A stretch of DNA of 59,557 nt from JAYVJH01 sp043777595. Its GTDB lineage: Bacteria > Bacteroidota > Bacteroidia > Cytophagales > Spirosomataceae. Below the pieces are notes generated by a model. The model did no database searches. It saw only the letters and a program-made list of their open reading frames with translations, and was not told the DNA's origin. Made by a program: the position numbers and the translations under genes. The DNA lies in NCBI GenBank assembly GCA_043777595.1, contig JAYWHT010000033.1, positions 1 through 59,557 of the forward strand. The letters are read 5' to 3'. Of this stretch, positions 51,162 through 59,557 are shown in pieces. Numbering within the stretch: position 1 is the first letter of the stretch; each line of letters starts with the position of its first letter.

Positions 51162-52778
51162 ATGGCAGGAGGAAAAGAAACACCTCGTCAAAAGATGATT
51201 GGAATGATGTACTTGGTATTAACAGCGATGTTGGCATTACAAGTAAGTTCTACATTGTTGGAAAAATTCCAATTATTGAACAACAGTATTTCAAGATCTT
51301 CGGGCTTAACAAACGAAATTAACGAAAAGACCTTAGGTGGAATACAGAAAACGGTTAAAGACAACGGCAACCGTTCAGATCAAGTAGCTATTGTGGCACA
51401 GGCCAAACAAGTGAGGGAAATTGCAAGCCTTATGAATGCCGAAATTGAGGCATTGAAAACCGAGATGGTAAATGCAGGTGGTGGCTATAAAAACCCCAAC
51501 GACCCGGCAGAAGGCGTAAAAAACCCAAATGAAGAGGACAAAGTGGCTATTTTGATGGTAGGAGCGGCCAAGAACGGCAAAGCGTATCCGTTCAAAAAGA
51601 GTTTGAATGATTTTGTAGCAAAAGTAAATAACTTCTTGCCTGCCAATCTCAAACAGCAACCACTCGGACTGGACGGCTCAGAAGACCCAAGCACCAAAAA
51701 CAATCCAGACCAAAAAAAGAAAGACTTTGCCGAGATGAATTTTGCGGCAACACCTGTGCCAGCAGGATTGGCGGTGTTGAGCCAAAAACAGTCAGAAGTA
51801 CGCCGTATTGAGGGCGAAGCTCTGAAATATTTGGCCAGCCGTGTAGGTGCAGAAGACATTAAGTTTGATAAGATTCTGGCCATGATTAGTGCCGAGTCTA
51901 ACGTAGTGGTAGCTGGTACAAAGTTCAAGGGAGAGATGTTTATTGCGGCCTCGTCAAGCACACTTACACCACGCATGAGCCTCAACGGGTCGTCGTTGCC
52001 AGTGGCTGACGGTAAAGGAAAAATAGAGTTTACAGCTCGCCCAGGTGGAAGCTACGATAAAGAAGGACTCTCTAATCAGAGCATCAGCGGTACGATTTCG
52101 TTTCAGAAGCCAGGTGGTAGAGATACAACTGTTTCATTGAAATATGACTATAAAGTGGCCAAAGCTACTTATCAAATTGAGGCAGGCTCATTGCCACCTC
52201 TATATTTGGGTTGTAAAAACGTACTAAACTACCAAAGCCCACAAATGGGTGCGCTGTGGTCGCCATCGTTTTCATCGACAGGTGGCGAAACATCGGCTGG
52301 TGGTCAGAAAGGTAAAGTTATCATTGTTCCAAACAGTAAAGAAGTATCTGTGAGCGTTATTAACCAAGGTAATACACTCGGTACTGACAAGTTTAGAGTT
52401 ACTCGTGTGCCACGCCCTCGCTTAGACTACGCCATGGGCGGCCAGTCGGTAGGCTTGAACGAAGAGCGTGGTGGTATTCCGCTTACGTCTGCCCGCAGTA
52501 TTTCAGTATCGGCCATTGCCGACGATAGCTTTAGAAACTACTCGCCCGAAGATGCTAATTTTCGTGTGTCAGAAATCGTAGTAAGTTTGGCCCGTGGTAC
52601 AAGATTTGTGGCAGGTATGACCATATCAGGCAACAGCGGGTCGTTGGACAAATTGGCTCGTCAAGCGCAATCAGGCGATCGCTACGTGATTGAAGTAAAA
52701 GGCGTGCAACGCAAAAACTTTAGAGGAGACATTACCGATGCTGGTGTAACCGATACCAAAAATATTCCGATTAAGTAA
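51162..52778 (+). CDS. gldM: Gliding/T9SS motor protein GldM
   Basis: 538 residues. The family N-terminus MAGGKETPRQKMIGMMYLVLTAMLALQVSS contains the single transmembrane helix that packs in GldL. The helical D1 domain (~40-220) and three Ig-like domains follow (SQSGDRYVIEVKGVQRKNF-type strands in the last). It transmits motor torque to the outer-membrane ring of GldK/GldN. It lies 79 nt after gldL. Confidence 0.95.
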   Translation: MAGGKETPRQKMIGMMYLVLTAMLALQVSSTLLEKFQLLNNSISRSSGLTNEINEKTLGGIQKTVKDNGNRSDQVAIVAQAKQVREIASLMNAEIEALKTEMVNAGGGYKNPNDPAEGVKNPNEEDKVAILMVGAAKNGKAYPFKKSLNDFVAKVNNFLPANLKQQPLGLDGSEDPSTKNNPDQKKKDFAEMNFAATPVPAGLAVLSQKQSEVRRIEGEALKYLASRVGAEDIKFDKILAMISAESNVVVAGTKFKGEMFIAASSSTLTPRMSLNGSSLPVADGKGKIEFTARPGGSYDKEGLSNQSISGTISFQKPGGRDTTVSLKYDYKVAKATYQIEAGSLPPLYLGCKNVLNYQSPQMGALWSPSFSSTGGETSAGGQKGKVIIVPNSKEVSVSVINQGNTLGTDKFRVTRVPRPRLDYAMGGQSVGLNEERGGIPLTSARSISVSAIADDSFRNYSPEDANFRVSEIVVSLARGTRFVAGMTISGNSGSLDKLARQAQSGDRYVIEVKGVQRKNFRGDITDAGVTDTKNIPIK

Positions 52779-52815
52779 TAATTAAACGTATTTGGCGTTT
52801 TATTTAAAAAAAACT

Positions 52816-53910
52816 ATGGACATGAAAACATTAGTAAAAATATTGAGTGGCGCAGTGCTGCTTTCGGTATTGGGTAGCAATGTTGGTTTGGCACAAGAAA
52901 AAGACAATAAGGGCTTAAACCCATTGTCGGTACGTGAAATCAATGAAGCCGACGTGATGATGAAACGCACGCTGTGGCGTAGAATTGACTTAAAAGAAAA
53001 AGCCAATTTACCCATGTTTTCTGAGGACAACCAAATAACGAAGTACATCATCGATGCGATGAAAGCTGGATTGTTGGACGCTTACGAAGACGATAAATTG
53101 GCCAAAAAGCTGACATTAGACCAGTTTAATAAAAAATTGACTATACCAGCAGCTACCAAAACACTGACTGCCGAAGAAATAAAGGCGGGCTTTTCGGACG
53201 ATCCCGCCAAAGATGCGGCTGGTGGCTGGGGAACAGATACCAAAAAAGATGCTGGTACACAAAAACCAACGGCCACCGATGGCGGTTGGGGGGCAACTGA
53301 TACTAAAAAAGCAGATGTACCAGCCGATAATGGTGGCTGGGGTGCTGCACCAACCAAAAAAGGAAAAGGCAAAAAAGGTGGCAAAACAGCCATTGCGGCT
53401 GTAAAGCCAGCCATAGACTCGACCGAAATCAAACGTAAACAGGCTGAGGAGGCTGCTGCGGCACTGGCCGCTGCTGCTGAGAAAGAATCAGAAAATCAAT
53501 ATTACCCAAGCGACTTGACAGTAATGCAAATTCGTGAGGATAGGGTTTTTGACCGCAAACGCTCACGCTTGTACCACGACATTCAGACGGTAACAATTTA
53601 TGTACCAGCCGACGTAAATCCTGTTGGTCTGGAAGTGCCGATAGCTACCTTCAAATATAAAGATTTAGATAAGTTATTCAGAAGCGACCCTAAGAAGTTT
53701 ATTTGGTTTAACGAATACAACACGGCGCAACACAAAAACTTAGCCGATGCCTTTGACTTGCGTTTGTTTGAGTCGCGTATTGTGAGGTATTCAAATGCCA
53801 AAAATCAGGATTTAACAACTATATACGGTGGCGACAAGCAAGCACTTTGGAAGTCAATCCAGTTGGAGGAGCAACTAATGGAAGAAGAACACAATCTGTG
53901 GGAGTATTAG
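52816..53910 (+). CDS. gldN: Gliding/T9SS protein GldN with GGWG-repeat insert
   Basis: 364 residues from ATG 52816 (ATG 52822 is also possible). Signal peptide MDMKTLVKILSGAVLLSVLGSNVGLAQ. The conserved parts are SVREINEADVMMKRTLWRRIDLKEKANLPMF and the C-terminal YPSDLTVMQIREDRVFDRKRSRLYHDIQTV...KFIWFNEYNT. Between them (~134-215) lies a low-complexity insert: three GGWG repeats (136, 156, 173) with DTKK linkers, then a Lys/Gly-rich and an Ala-rich stretch. It is the last gene of gldKLMN and a ring partner of GldK. Confidence 0.94.
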   Translation: MDMKTLVKILSGAVLLSVLGSNVGLAQEKDNKGLNPLSVREINEADVMMKRTLWRRIDLKEKANLPMFSEDNQITKYIIDAMKAGLLDAYEDDKLAKKLTLDQFNKKLTIPAATKTLTAEEIKAGFSDDPAKDAAGGWGTDTKKDAGTQKPTATDGGWGATDTKKADVPADNGGWGAAPTKKGKGKKGGKTAIAAVKPAIDSTEIKRKQAEEAAAALAAAAEKESENQYYPSDLTVMQIREDRVFDRKRSRLYHDIQTVTIYVPADVNPVGLEVPIATFKYKDLDKLFRSDPKKFIWFNEYNTAQHKNLADAFDLRLFESRIVRYSNAKNQDLTTIYGGDKQALWKSIQLEEQLMEEEHNLWEY

Positions 53911-53934
53911 TCGAATTTAAAGACTTTAGTTTTT

Positions 53935-53969
53935 TATCGAAGCCATCGCCCAAAGCGATGGCTTCGATA
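53935..53969 (+). terminator. Terminator of the gldKLMN operon
   Basis: TATCGAAGCCATCGC - CCAAA - GCGATGGCTTCGATA, a perfect 15-bp stem, followed by TTTT. It lies 24 nt after the gldN stop. Confidence 0.8.
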
Positions 53970-53971
53970 TT

Positions 53972-54982
53972 TTAGGACGGATAGTCAATCGTTGCACCAG
54001 TTTCTCGGTGTGTTTTGGGTTCGGTTAGTCGTTTAATGCCTTCTTGCGAAAAACCAGTTCCGTAACCAAACAACTGCACAAAAGCGGCTATGAGGCTCAA
54101 AAAAGCAATTTTTAAAGACTTAGTTTGTATGAGTGCATCGCCAAAAATTAGTAGTTTATATAGAATCAGTACGGAAACACCAATCCAAAATAAGGGTTTA
54201 TAGACAAAATAAAGAACAGGAATAGCCGCACAGCCAACCGTAAAAACGAGCGGAAAGGTATGAACAAGTTTAAGTTCGTCAGGATAAAATCGTGAAATAT
54301 TGATGCGGGCTCGACCAAAAAATTTGAGTTGTTTAAAAAACTGACTAAAACTCGTGCGGCGTTTGTGGTAAATAAATGCCTCTGGAATGAGACCAGACCG
54401 AAAACCTAATTTGATAGCCGAAATACTAAAAATAATATCTTCGCCCATTCTACTAATCTGAAAGCCGCCCGTTCGTTGCCAAACCTGCCGAGACAGCCCC
54501 ATATTGAAACTACGTGGGTGGAAAGTGCCGCCCAGATTGTTTTTTTTGCCCCTAATTCCCCCAGTTGTAAAGAGCGAAGTCATAGAATAACTAATGGCTT
54601 TTTGAATGTTGGTAAAGTCGGGGTGGTCGGTGTCGGGGCCGCCGTACAGGTCTAAATAGTCGTTATTTAATTGATTTTCAACAATTTGTAGATAGTTTGA
54701 ATCAATCAGTGCATCAGAATCTAAAACTACGAAATAGTCGCCTGTGGCTCGCTCAAAGCCGTAGTTTCGGGCGAACCCTTGCCCGCTGTTAGGTTTGTAA
54801 AAGTAGCTGATATTTAATTTTTGTCTGAATGATTCCGTAACGCTATCGGCTTTTGTCGTTGAGCCGTCTTCGACAATTACCACTTCAAAGTGTGTGTAAG
54901 TTTGGGCTGCAAGGCAGGTTAAAAGCTCTAAAAGTTCGTCGGGGCGATTAAAGACGGGAATAATAACGGAGTAGAAGCGCAT
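53972..54982 (-). CDS. Family 2 glycosyltransferase
   Basis: 336 residues. GT-A fold: YSVIIPVFNRPDELLELLTCLAAQTY, VIVEDGST, the DxD-like metal motif in VVLDSDALID, and FGRAR. About two C-terminal membrane segments (~240-262, ~282-305) are present, so it works at the inner membrane. Sugar and acceptor are unknown. It is a single gene between gldN and radC. Confidence 0.88.
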   Translation of the reverse strand: MRFYSVIIPVFNRPDELLELLTCLAAQTYTHFEVVIVEDGSTTKADSVTESFRQKLNISYFYKPNSGQGFARNYGFERATGDYFVVLDSDALIDSNYLQIVENQLNNDYLDLYGGPDTDHPDFTNIQKAISYSMTSLFTTGGIRGKKNNLGGTFHPRSFNMGLSRQVWQRTGGFQISRMGEDIIFSISAIKLGFRSGLIPEAFIYHKRRTSFSQFFKQLKFFGRARINISRFYPDELKLVHTFPLVFTVGCAAIPVLYFVYKPLFWIGVSVLILYKLLIFGDALIQTKSLKIAFLSLIAAFVQLFGYGTGFSQEGIKRLTEPKTHRETGATIDYPS

Positions 54983-55055
54983 ATTGAAAGTAAAATCGTA
55001 AATTTAAGTTTTTTAGCTACGAATTACACAAATTATACCAATTTTTAATTGACTG

Positions 55056-55757
55056 ATGCCAATAGACTACGCAGATACTCGCCGCATATTGAGCTGGGCC
55101 GAAGAAGACCGCCCCCGTGAAAAGCTATTACTCAAAGGCAAAGCCGCTCTAAGCGATGCTGAATTGATAGCGATTTTGATAGGGTCTGGTACTATCGAAC
55201 TGTCGGCGGTGGACTTGTCGAAGGTGATTTTGCAGCAAGCCAACAATAACTTGAACGAATTGGCTAAACTGACTGTCAAAGATTTGACCAAAATAAAAGG
55301 CATAGGCGAAGCCAAGGCAATTAGTATCATTGCGGCTTTGGAGTTAGGCCGACGGCGGAAAGAAAGTGAGGTGGTTCGCAAACCCAAAATAACGTCATCG
55401 GCTGATGCCTACGAGCAAATCAAGCCCTATTTGTTGGACTTGGCACATGAAGAGTTTTGGATATTGTTATTGAATCGTGCCAATGAAGTCATCAGACCGA
55501 TGCAAATAAGCTCGGGTGGAGTGTCAGGGACGGTAGCCGACCCAAAAATGATTTTTAAGGTAGCTATCGAACACCTCGCCTCGGCTATCGTGCTGGTACA
55601 CAACCACCCATCGGGCAACAGAACACCCAGCCAAGCCGACCGAGATTTGACTAAAAGACTCAAAGAAGCGGGCAAATTATTGGATATTCCAGTACTTGAC
55701 CACTTGATTTTTACTGAAACTACCTATCTCAGTTTTGCCGATGAAGGAATCCTCTAA
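55056..55757 (+). CDS. radC: RadC-family JAB-domain protein
   Basis: 233 residues. An N-terminal HhH-like segment (ELAKLTVKDLTKIKGIGEAKAISIIAALEL) precedes the JAMM metalloprotease-type motif VLVHNHPSGNRTPSQAD (two His and Asp ligands). The name RadC is historical; its role in DNA repair is doubtful. It overlaps the next gene by 17 nt. Confidence 0.9.
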   Translation: MPIDYADTRRILSWAEEDRPREKLLLKGKAALSDAELIAILIGSGTIELSAVDLSKVILQQANNNLNELAKLTVKDLTKIKGIGEAKAISIIAALELGRRRKESEVVRKPKITSSADAYEQIKPYLLDLAHEEFWILLLNRANEVIRPMQISSGGVSGTVADPKMIFKVAIEHLASAIVLVHNHPSGNRTPSQADRDLTKRLKEAGKLLDIPVLDHLIFTETTYLSFADEGIL

Positions 55758-56736
55758 TAAACCTTTGGGTGTTTATAGCCATCAAGATTTGACCGTTTTA
55801 GTATTCAAAAATGAACCTTGGGCTATCGGTCAATTTGAGTTTACAGAATCTATTTGGTTGTTTAATACACCAAAACACGTTGAAAATCAGAGCGATGGCT
55901 TGATTTTTACTTTTATATTGACTGACTCTTTACAAAAGCAAGCAACGGCGTTTTTTCATTTATTTATCGATAATCAATCTGGTTTTAGTCCGCTTCGGGC
56001 TTCGTTTGGGTCGTTTGAAATAACCAAAAATGTGAGTGAGCAGGGGTTTGATTATTTACTAAAAACGATTAAAAACTTAGCTATCGAGCAGCAACTTACA
56101 GACATTACTATCAAGCATTATCCAAGTTGTTATGACCAAACTAAATCAAATTTTATTAAATCAGGATTACTAAAAAATGGTTTTGAATATAGTAAAACAG
56201 CTATCAATCACCATATTAGTGCATCAGCCGAGACATTTGAAGCCAATTTGCATTATTCCGAAAAACGCCGACTTCGTAAATGTGAGCGAGCTGGTTTTGT
56301 GTTTGAAGAATGGCCAAGCCCTGATGCCGAAACTGTCTATGATTTTATTGCTCAAAATCGCCAGCAACTTGGTTATGGTGTTACGTTTAGTTTGGGTGAA
56401 CTCAGTAACTGGTTTGTCACTTTTTCGGAATCATTCCAAATATTTTGTATTAAAGACCAAGAACAAATAGCGGCTTTGGCATTGACAGTGAGGGTAGGGG
56501 AGGGTGTGCTATATAATTTTTGCCCAGCCAATAATCTTGATTATCGTACTTTTAGCCCAGCCGTGATGCTCACCAAAGGGCTGCACGATTATTGTTTTAT
56601 AAACAAAATACAAATTCTTGACTTAGGTGTTTCGTTAGATTCAGACGGGTATTATAAACAATCATTGGCCAGATTTAAACAAAATTTGGGAGCAGAGATG
56701 TCAGAAAAAAATATTTTTAAGGCATCATATAGTTAA
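55741..56736 (+). CDS. GNAT/FemAB-like acetyltransferase-type protein
   Basis: 331 residues from ATG 55741; an in-frame TTG at 55735 is not needed. The C-terminal half has FemAB/GNAT-like features: YSEKRRLRKCERAGFVFEEW, then LGVSLDSDGYYKQSLARFKQNLGAEMS. It probably transfers an amino-acyl or acyl group, e.g. to a cell-envelope molecule, but no close family is recognised. The start overlaps radC by 17 nt, so the pair is translationally coupled. Its stop overlaps the convergent ABC gene. Confidence 0.72.
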   Translation: MKESSNKPLGVYSHQDLTVLVFKNEPWAIGQFEFTESIWLFNTPKHVENQSDGLIFTFILTDSLQKQATAFFHLFIDNQSGFSPLRASFGSFEITKNVSEQGFDYLLKTIKNLAIEQQLTDITIKHYPSCYDQTKSNFIKSGLLKNGFEYSKTAINHHISASAETFEANLHYSEKRRLRKCERAGFVFEEWPSPDAETVYDFIAQNRQQLGYGVTFSLGELSNWFVTFSESFQIFCIKDQEQIAALALTVRVGEGVLYNFCPANNLDYRTFSPAVMLTKGLHDYCFINKIQILDLGVSLDSDGYYKQSLARFKQNLGAEMSEKNIFKASYS

Positions 56737-58551
56737 AGCAAGTTGTAAGTCGCTGTTATTTTCAAATTGTAGTCTGACTAAATTGGCGTAAATACCATCT
56801 TCTTGCGCTGCCAAGTAGTCGTGTGTGCCAGATTCGGCTATTTGGCCGTCTTTTAGCACATAGATACAGTCCACGTTGCGGACGGTAGCCAATCTGTGCG
56901 CTATGATGATAGTTGTGCGGTTTTCCATCAATAAATCTAAGGCTTCTTGTACTAATTGTTCAGATTCGGCATCAAGCGAGCTGGTGGCTTCGTCTAAGAT
57001 TAGTATTTTGGGGTCTTTGAGTATAGCCCTTGCAATGGCCACACGTTGGCGTTGGCCGCCCGAGAGTTTTACGCCACGGTCGCCAACGATGGTTTGTAGT
57101 TTTTCGGGAAACGATTCTATAAATTGTAGTGCGTTGGCTTTGCGTGCGGCCTCCGTTACTTCGGCCTCGGTGGCGTTGGGTTTGCCGTAACTGATGTTTT
57201 CAAAAATTGTGCCACCAAACAACATTACCTCTTGTGGTACGATGGCGATATTTTGACGAAAAGCTGTGATGTCAAAGTTGCTAATGGCTTGATTATCAAC
57301 TGTTATTTGGCCAGATTGTGGCTCATAAAAACGCATTAACAACTGCACAATGGTAGATTTGCCCGCACCACTGTAACCAACTAATGCTATTTTTTTGCCC
57401 GCTGGCACGTCAAACGAAATACCTTTCAGTACTGCTATATCGGCACGAGATGGATATGAGAAGGCAATATCTTGAAACGAAATATCACCTTTGACCGATA
57501 AATTGGGCAGATTTTCAGATAAACTGACTTCGGACGTTTCGCCCAAAATCTCAATTAGTCGTTCTGATGCACCGATTGTTTTCTGGATTTGTGCATAAAT
57601 ATCACCCAAGCCACCCACTGCCCCACCAATAAACATTGTGTACATGACAAACGTAATCAAGTCGGCGATGGACATTTCTTTGGCTTGAACCAACCCTGCA
57701 CCATACCACACCACGCCCACGATGCCGCCGAAGAGTGCAAAAATAATAAAGGACACAAAACCGCCCCTGAAAGTAGCCGCCCGTAGACCGTTCATTACCA
57801 CAATATCGAGTGCAGCACTGTACCGTTTAGATTCAAGTTTTTCGTTCGTAAAAGCCTTCACAACATTGATAGACTGTAAAGTTTCTTCGACAATTACACT
57901 CGCTTGCGCCAGTGCATCTTGTGCTTTTTTGGATAAAACTCTGATATATCGCCCAAAAATCATAGCCGCCACTATCATAACAGGAAAAGTAGCAAGCATA
58001 AAAACCGTTAGCCGCCACGACGTGAGCCAGATTAGGACTGTGCCAATAATCATGGTACATATTTGTCTAAAAAATTCGGCTAATGTAAAAGAAAGTATGT
58101 CTTGCATTTGCGTAACGTCTGACGAAATACGACTGGTGAGTTCGCCAACCCGCCGCTGTTCAAAAAAGTGGATAGGTAGCGATATGATTTTGTTGTAAAC
58201 CTGCCGCCGCACGTCGGCCATGGCACGCTCGCTTACTCTTGAAAATAAATAAATTCTAAAAAATGAAAAGAAGCCCTGTATCAATAAAATGGCAAAAAGC
58301 CCAACAGCTACATGATTGATACTATACTCGGCATTACCTTCTATTGCCTTGATAATGAGACCAATAAATTTTGGAAATGCCAGCGAGGTAGCCGTAGAAA
58401 GTACCAATGCCACGCAGCCAATGATGAAATAGGCACGGTAGGGTTTGATAAAACTAAAAATACGAACGGCGTTTTTGATGCCGTCTTTACTGATTTTGCG
58501 TTTGTCTTCGGGTAATATTTCGTTGCTGATTTTTTTGAATCCTTTTGCCAT
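56725..58551 (-). CDS. MsbA-like ABC exporter (fused permease/ATPase)
   Basis: 608 residues. The N-terminal ~310 residues hold six transmembrane helices. The C-terminal ATPase has Walker A GYSGAGKST, Q-loop IVPQEV, signature LSGGQRQRVAIARAIL, Walker B ILILDEATSSLD and the switch His in IIIAHRL. The fused half-transporter works as a homodimer, exporting a lipid, drug or peptide. No regulator is next to it; the 3' end overlaps the FemAB-like gene by 12 nt. Confidence 0.93.
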   Translation of the reverse strand: MAKGFKKISNEILPEDKRKISKDGIKNAVRIFSFIKPYRAYFIIGCVALVLSTATSLAFPKFIGLIIKAIEGNAEYSINHVAVGLFAILLIQGFFSFFRIYLFSRVSERAMADVRRQVYNKIISLPIHFFEQRRVGELTSRISSDVTQMQDILSFTLAEFFRQICTMIIGTVLIWLTSWRLTVFMLATFPVMIVAAMIFGRYIRVLSKKAQDALAQASVIVEETLQSINVVKAFTNEKLESKRYSAALDIVVMNGLRAATFRGGFVSFIIFALFGGIVGVVWYGAGLVQAKEMSIADLITFVMYTMFIGGAVGGLGDIYAQIQKTIGASERLIEILGETSEVSLSENLPNLSVKGDISFQDIAFSYPSRADIAVLKGISFDVPAGKKIALVGYSGAGKSTIVQLLMRFYEPQSGQITVDNQAISNFDITAFRQNIAIVPQEVMLFGGTIFENISYGKPNATEAEVTEAARKANALQFIESFPEKLQTIVGDRGVKLSGGQRQRVAIARAILKDPKILILDEATSSLDAESEQLVQEALDLLMENRTTIIIAHRLATVRNVDCIYVLKDGQIAESGTHDYLAAQEDGIYANLVRLQFENNSDLQLALTI

Positions 58552-58952
58552 TTTTTGTCTTGAATTTTATTGTTTCCAATGCAAAGATACACAAAGTTAA
58601 TACACCAACGACCTATAAAATTGTGGTTTGATTTATAATTTAGTCAAAAAGATAAAGAGTTAATGTTCAGAATAGATTTAAAAGTGCTACAATTGGCTAA
58701 TACTTTGGCATAATAATTGATAGCGGACTAAAAACTTAAATTAGGTATTCGTAAGCCTATTCAAGGATATAGTTTTACGTGATTGATAAAAATAATTATT
58801 CGTAAAAATTGCTCTGAAACAATACTGTACTACAAATCAAAAATGGCAATAACTACCGAAAATAGTGCGGTACGATTTTTGATGGTATTTAGACAAAAGT
58901 ATTTAGATAATAATTTTATCTGATACATTACCCTATATTAAACTATATTCAC
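58552..58952. other. 401-bp intergenic region, no gene seen
   Basis: AT-rich gap between the divergent ABC exporter gene and the repeat-protein gene. Apart from the putative ABC promoter (58582-58608), I see no ORF, clear hairpin or repeat. It presumably holds the promoter of the repeat protein. Confidence 0.6.
58582..58608 (-). promoter_or_regulatory. Putative promoter of the ABC exporter gene
   Basis: TATCTTTG on the minus strand (58582-58589), 30 nt upstream of the start, with a TTG (58606-58608) 16 nt further upstream. Confidence 0.45.
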
Positions 58953-59557
58953 ATGAAAATTTCTGCGATTATTCGTCAGAGTTTGCCCAATATTTGGACA
59001 AATATCTCGGCTGGTGTGTTCTTTGTACCAATATTTTTTCTTTTAATTACAAATCAGATAGCCTTTGGACAAGTTTGCACCAAACCCACCGCTGGCCCCG
59101 ACCAAACTCTGGCTTGTGTCGATGGCAAACTACCCGTAACGTTTGACTTGTTAGATGCAGCCGCAGGTGAGCGATGGAAAATTATATCTCCTGTACCAGC
59201 AGGTTCGAGCATTAGTTTAACTTCCCCCGCAGGTGTAGTAACAGGCACGCTGACGGCAGGTGTTTACAGATTTAGATTATACAATGTGAGTGATTCGACC
59301 AAATGCGCTGATACGGTACAGGTAACGCTAACGCCATGCCCTTGCACCAAACCCACCGCTGGCCCCGACCAAACCCTTGCTTGTGTCGATGGCAAACTAC
59401 CCACAACGTTCGATTTAGTAGATGCGGCTGTTGGTGAGCGATGGAAAATAATATCGCCTGTACCAGCAGGGTCGAGTATTAGTTTAACTTCCCCCGCAGG
59501 TGTAGTAACAGGCACATTGACGGCAGGTGTTTACAGATTTAGATTATACAATGTGAG
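58953..59557 (+). CDS. Secreted protein with 89-residue tandem repeats (partial, runs off window)
   Basis: The frame from ATG 58953 stays open to the window end (201 codons). A long signal peptide or anchor (residues ~20-39, cut near AFG) is followed by an 89-residue unit starting at C42 (CTKPTAGPDQTLACVDGKLP...ERWKIISPVPAGSSISLTSPAGVVTGTLTAGVYRFRLYNV) that repeats from 59343 with a 267-bp period. The DNA copies are nearly identical. Each unit has paired Cys and looks Ig-like, as in large surface adhesins. A T9SS C-terminal domain would be expected further on but lies outside the window. Confidence 0.85.
   Translation, partial: MKISAIIRQSLPNIWTNISAGVFFVPIFFLLITNQIAFGQVCTKPTAGPDQTLACVDGKLPVTFDLLDAAAGERWKIISPVPAGSSISLTSPAGVVTGTLTAGVYRFRLYNVSDSTKCADTVQVTLTPCPCTKPTAGPDQTLACVDGKLPTTFDLVDAAVGERWKIISPVPAGSSISLTSPAGVVTGTLTAGVYRFRLYNV

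Noticed and set aside
51485..51985. 166-residue minus-strand frame
   Set aside because: Antisense to gldM; no recognisable motif.
57722..58198. 158-residue plus-strand frame
   Set aside because: Antisense to the ABC exporter membrane domain; low-complexity composition and no family signal.
1..59557. tRNA, rRNA or riboswitch genes
   Set aside because: No cloverleaf, no rRNA-like stretch and no recognised riboswitch core was found by eye; a covariance-model search would be needed to exclude small RNAs.

Overview
The window looks like a chromosomal segment of a Bacteroidota bacterium, most likely Cytophagales (Spirosomataceae/Cytophagaceae-like). The evidence is a gldK-gldL-gldM-gldN gliding/type IX secretion (T9SS) cluster, a PorP/SprF protein, TonB receptor + DUF4249 pairing, a GWxTD protein, a proteorhodopsin with its Blh retinal-forming partner, and -7 promoter boxes of the Bacteroidota form TAnnTTTG. 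The species cannot be named from sequence alone. I recognise no rRNA, tRNA or CRISPR array.

Layout. 1-1.4 kb: the tail of an IS transposase next to a decayed AAA/DUF4143 ATPase gene. 1.5-5.7 kb: rlmF, a secreted unknown, a thiolase and a GlmU-like protein. 5.9-7.7 kb: blh and a proton-pumping rhodopsin, followed by palindromes and a 30-bp direct repeat. 8-12.3 kb: MFS transporter with an OmpA lipoprotein, ribosomal protein L25 and PRPP synthase. 12.4-22.1 kb: an assimilatory sulfate reduction cluster on the minus strand (cobA/SUMT for siroheme, siroheme sulfite/nitrite reductase, cysN, cysD, cysH, TauE-type transporter), interrupted by three toxin-antitoxin modules (HicBA, MazEF, DUF433/DUF5615). 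The reductase gene carries two in-frame GC-rich palindromic elements. 22.3-30.6 kb: amino-acid permease, SDR, hisB, TrhA/hemolysin III, an FtsI-type PBP with PASTA, a CobW GTPase and rnhB. 30.8-38.6 kb: GNAT, TonB receptor/DUF4249, an isolated nuoK, GWxTD lipoprotein, rRNA 2'-O-methyltransferase and trpA. 38.6-40.0 kb: a REP-type palindrome array around a RAYT/IS200-like Y1 transposase whose HUH motif is altered. 40-49 kb: envelope proteins, a J-domain protein, phosphatase, dgkA, an ECF sigma/anti-sigma-like/OMP trio, PorP/SprF, an SGNH hydrolase, a small basic protein and RidA. 49-54 kb: gldKLMN. 54-58.6 kb: glycosyltransferase, radC, GNAT/FemAB-like protein and an MsbA-like ABC exporter. The window ends inside a secreted protein with nearly identical 89-residue tandem repeats.

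How the parts work together. Blh makes retinal for the rhodopsin. The CysDN adenylyltransferase, CysH (APS-reductase-like, with an iron-sulfur motif) and the siroheme reductase form a sulfate-to-sulfide route, with CobA supplying the siroheme precursor. GldK/L/M/N form the motor and outer-membrane ring of T9SS, with PorP/SprF as a likely associated outer-membrane protein.

The most unusual features are (i) the RAYT/REP array, (ii) palindromic elements translated inside the reductase, (iii) toxin-antitoxin modules in the gaps of the sulfur cluster, (iv) short palindromes of different sequence sharing a GCT-(2-3 nt)-AGC apex across the window, and (v) a glycine at the carotenoid-antenna fenestration position of the rhodopsin.
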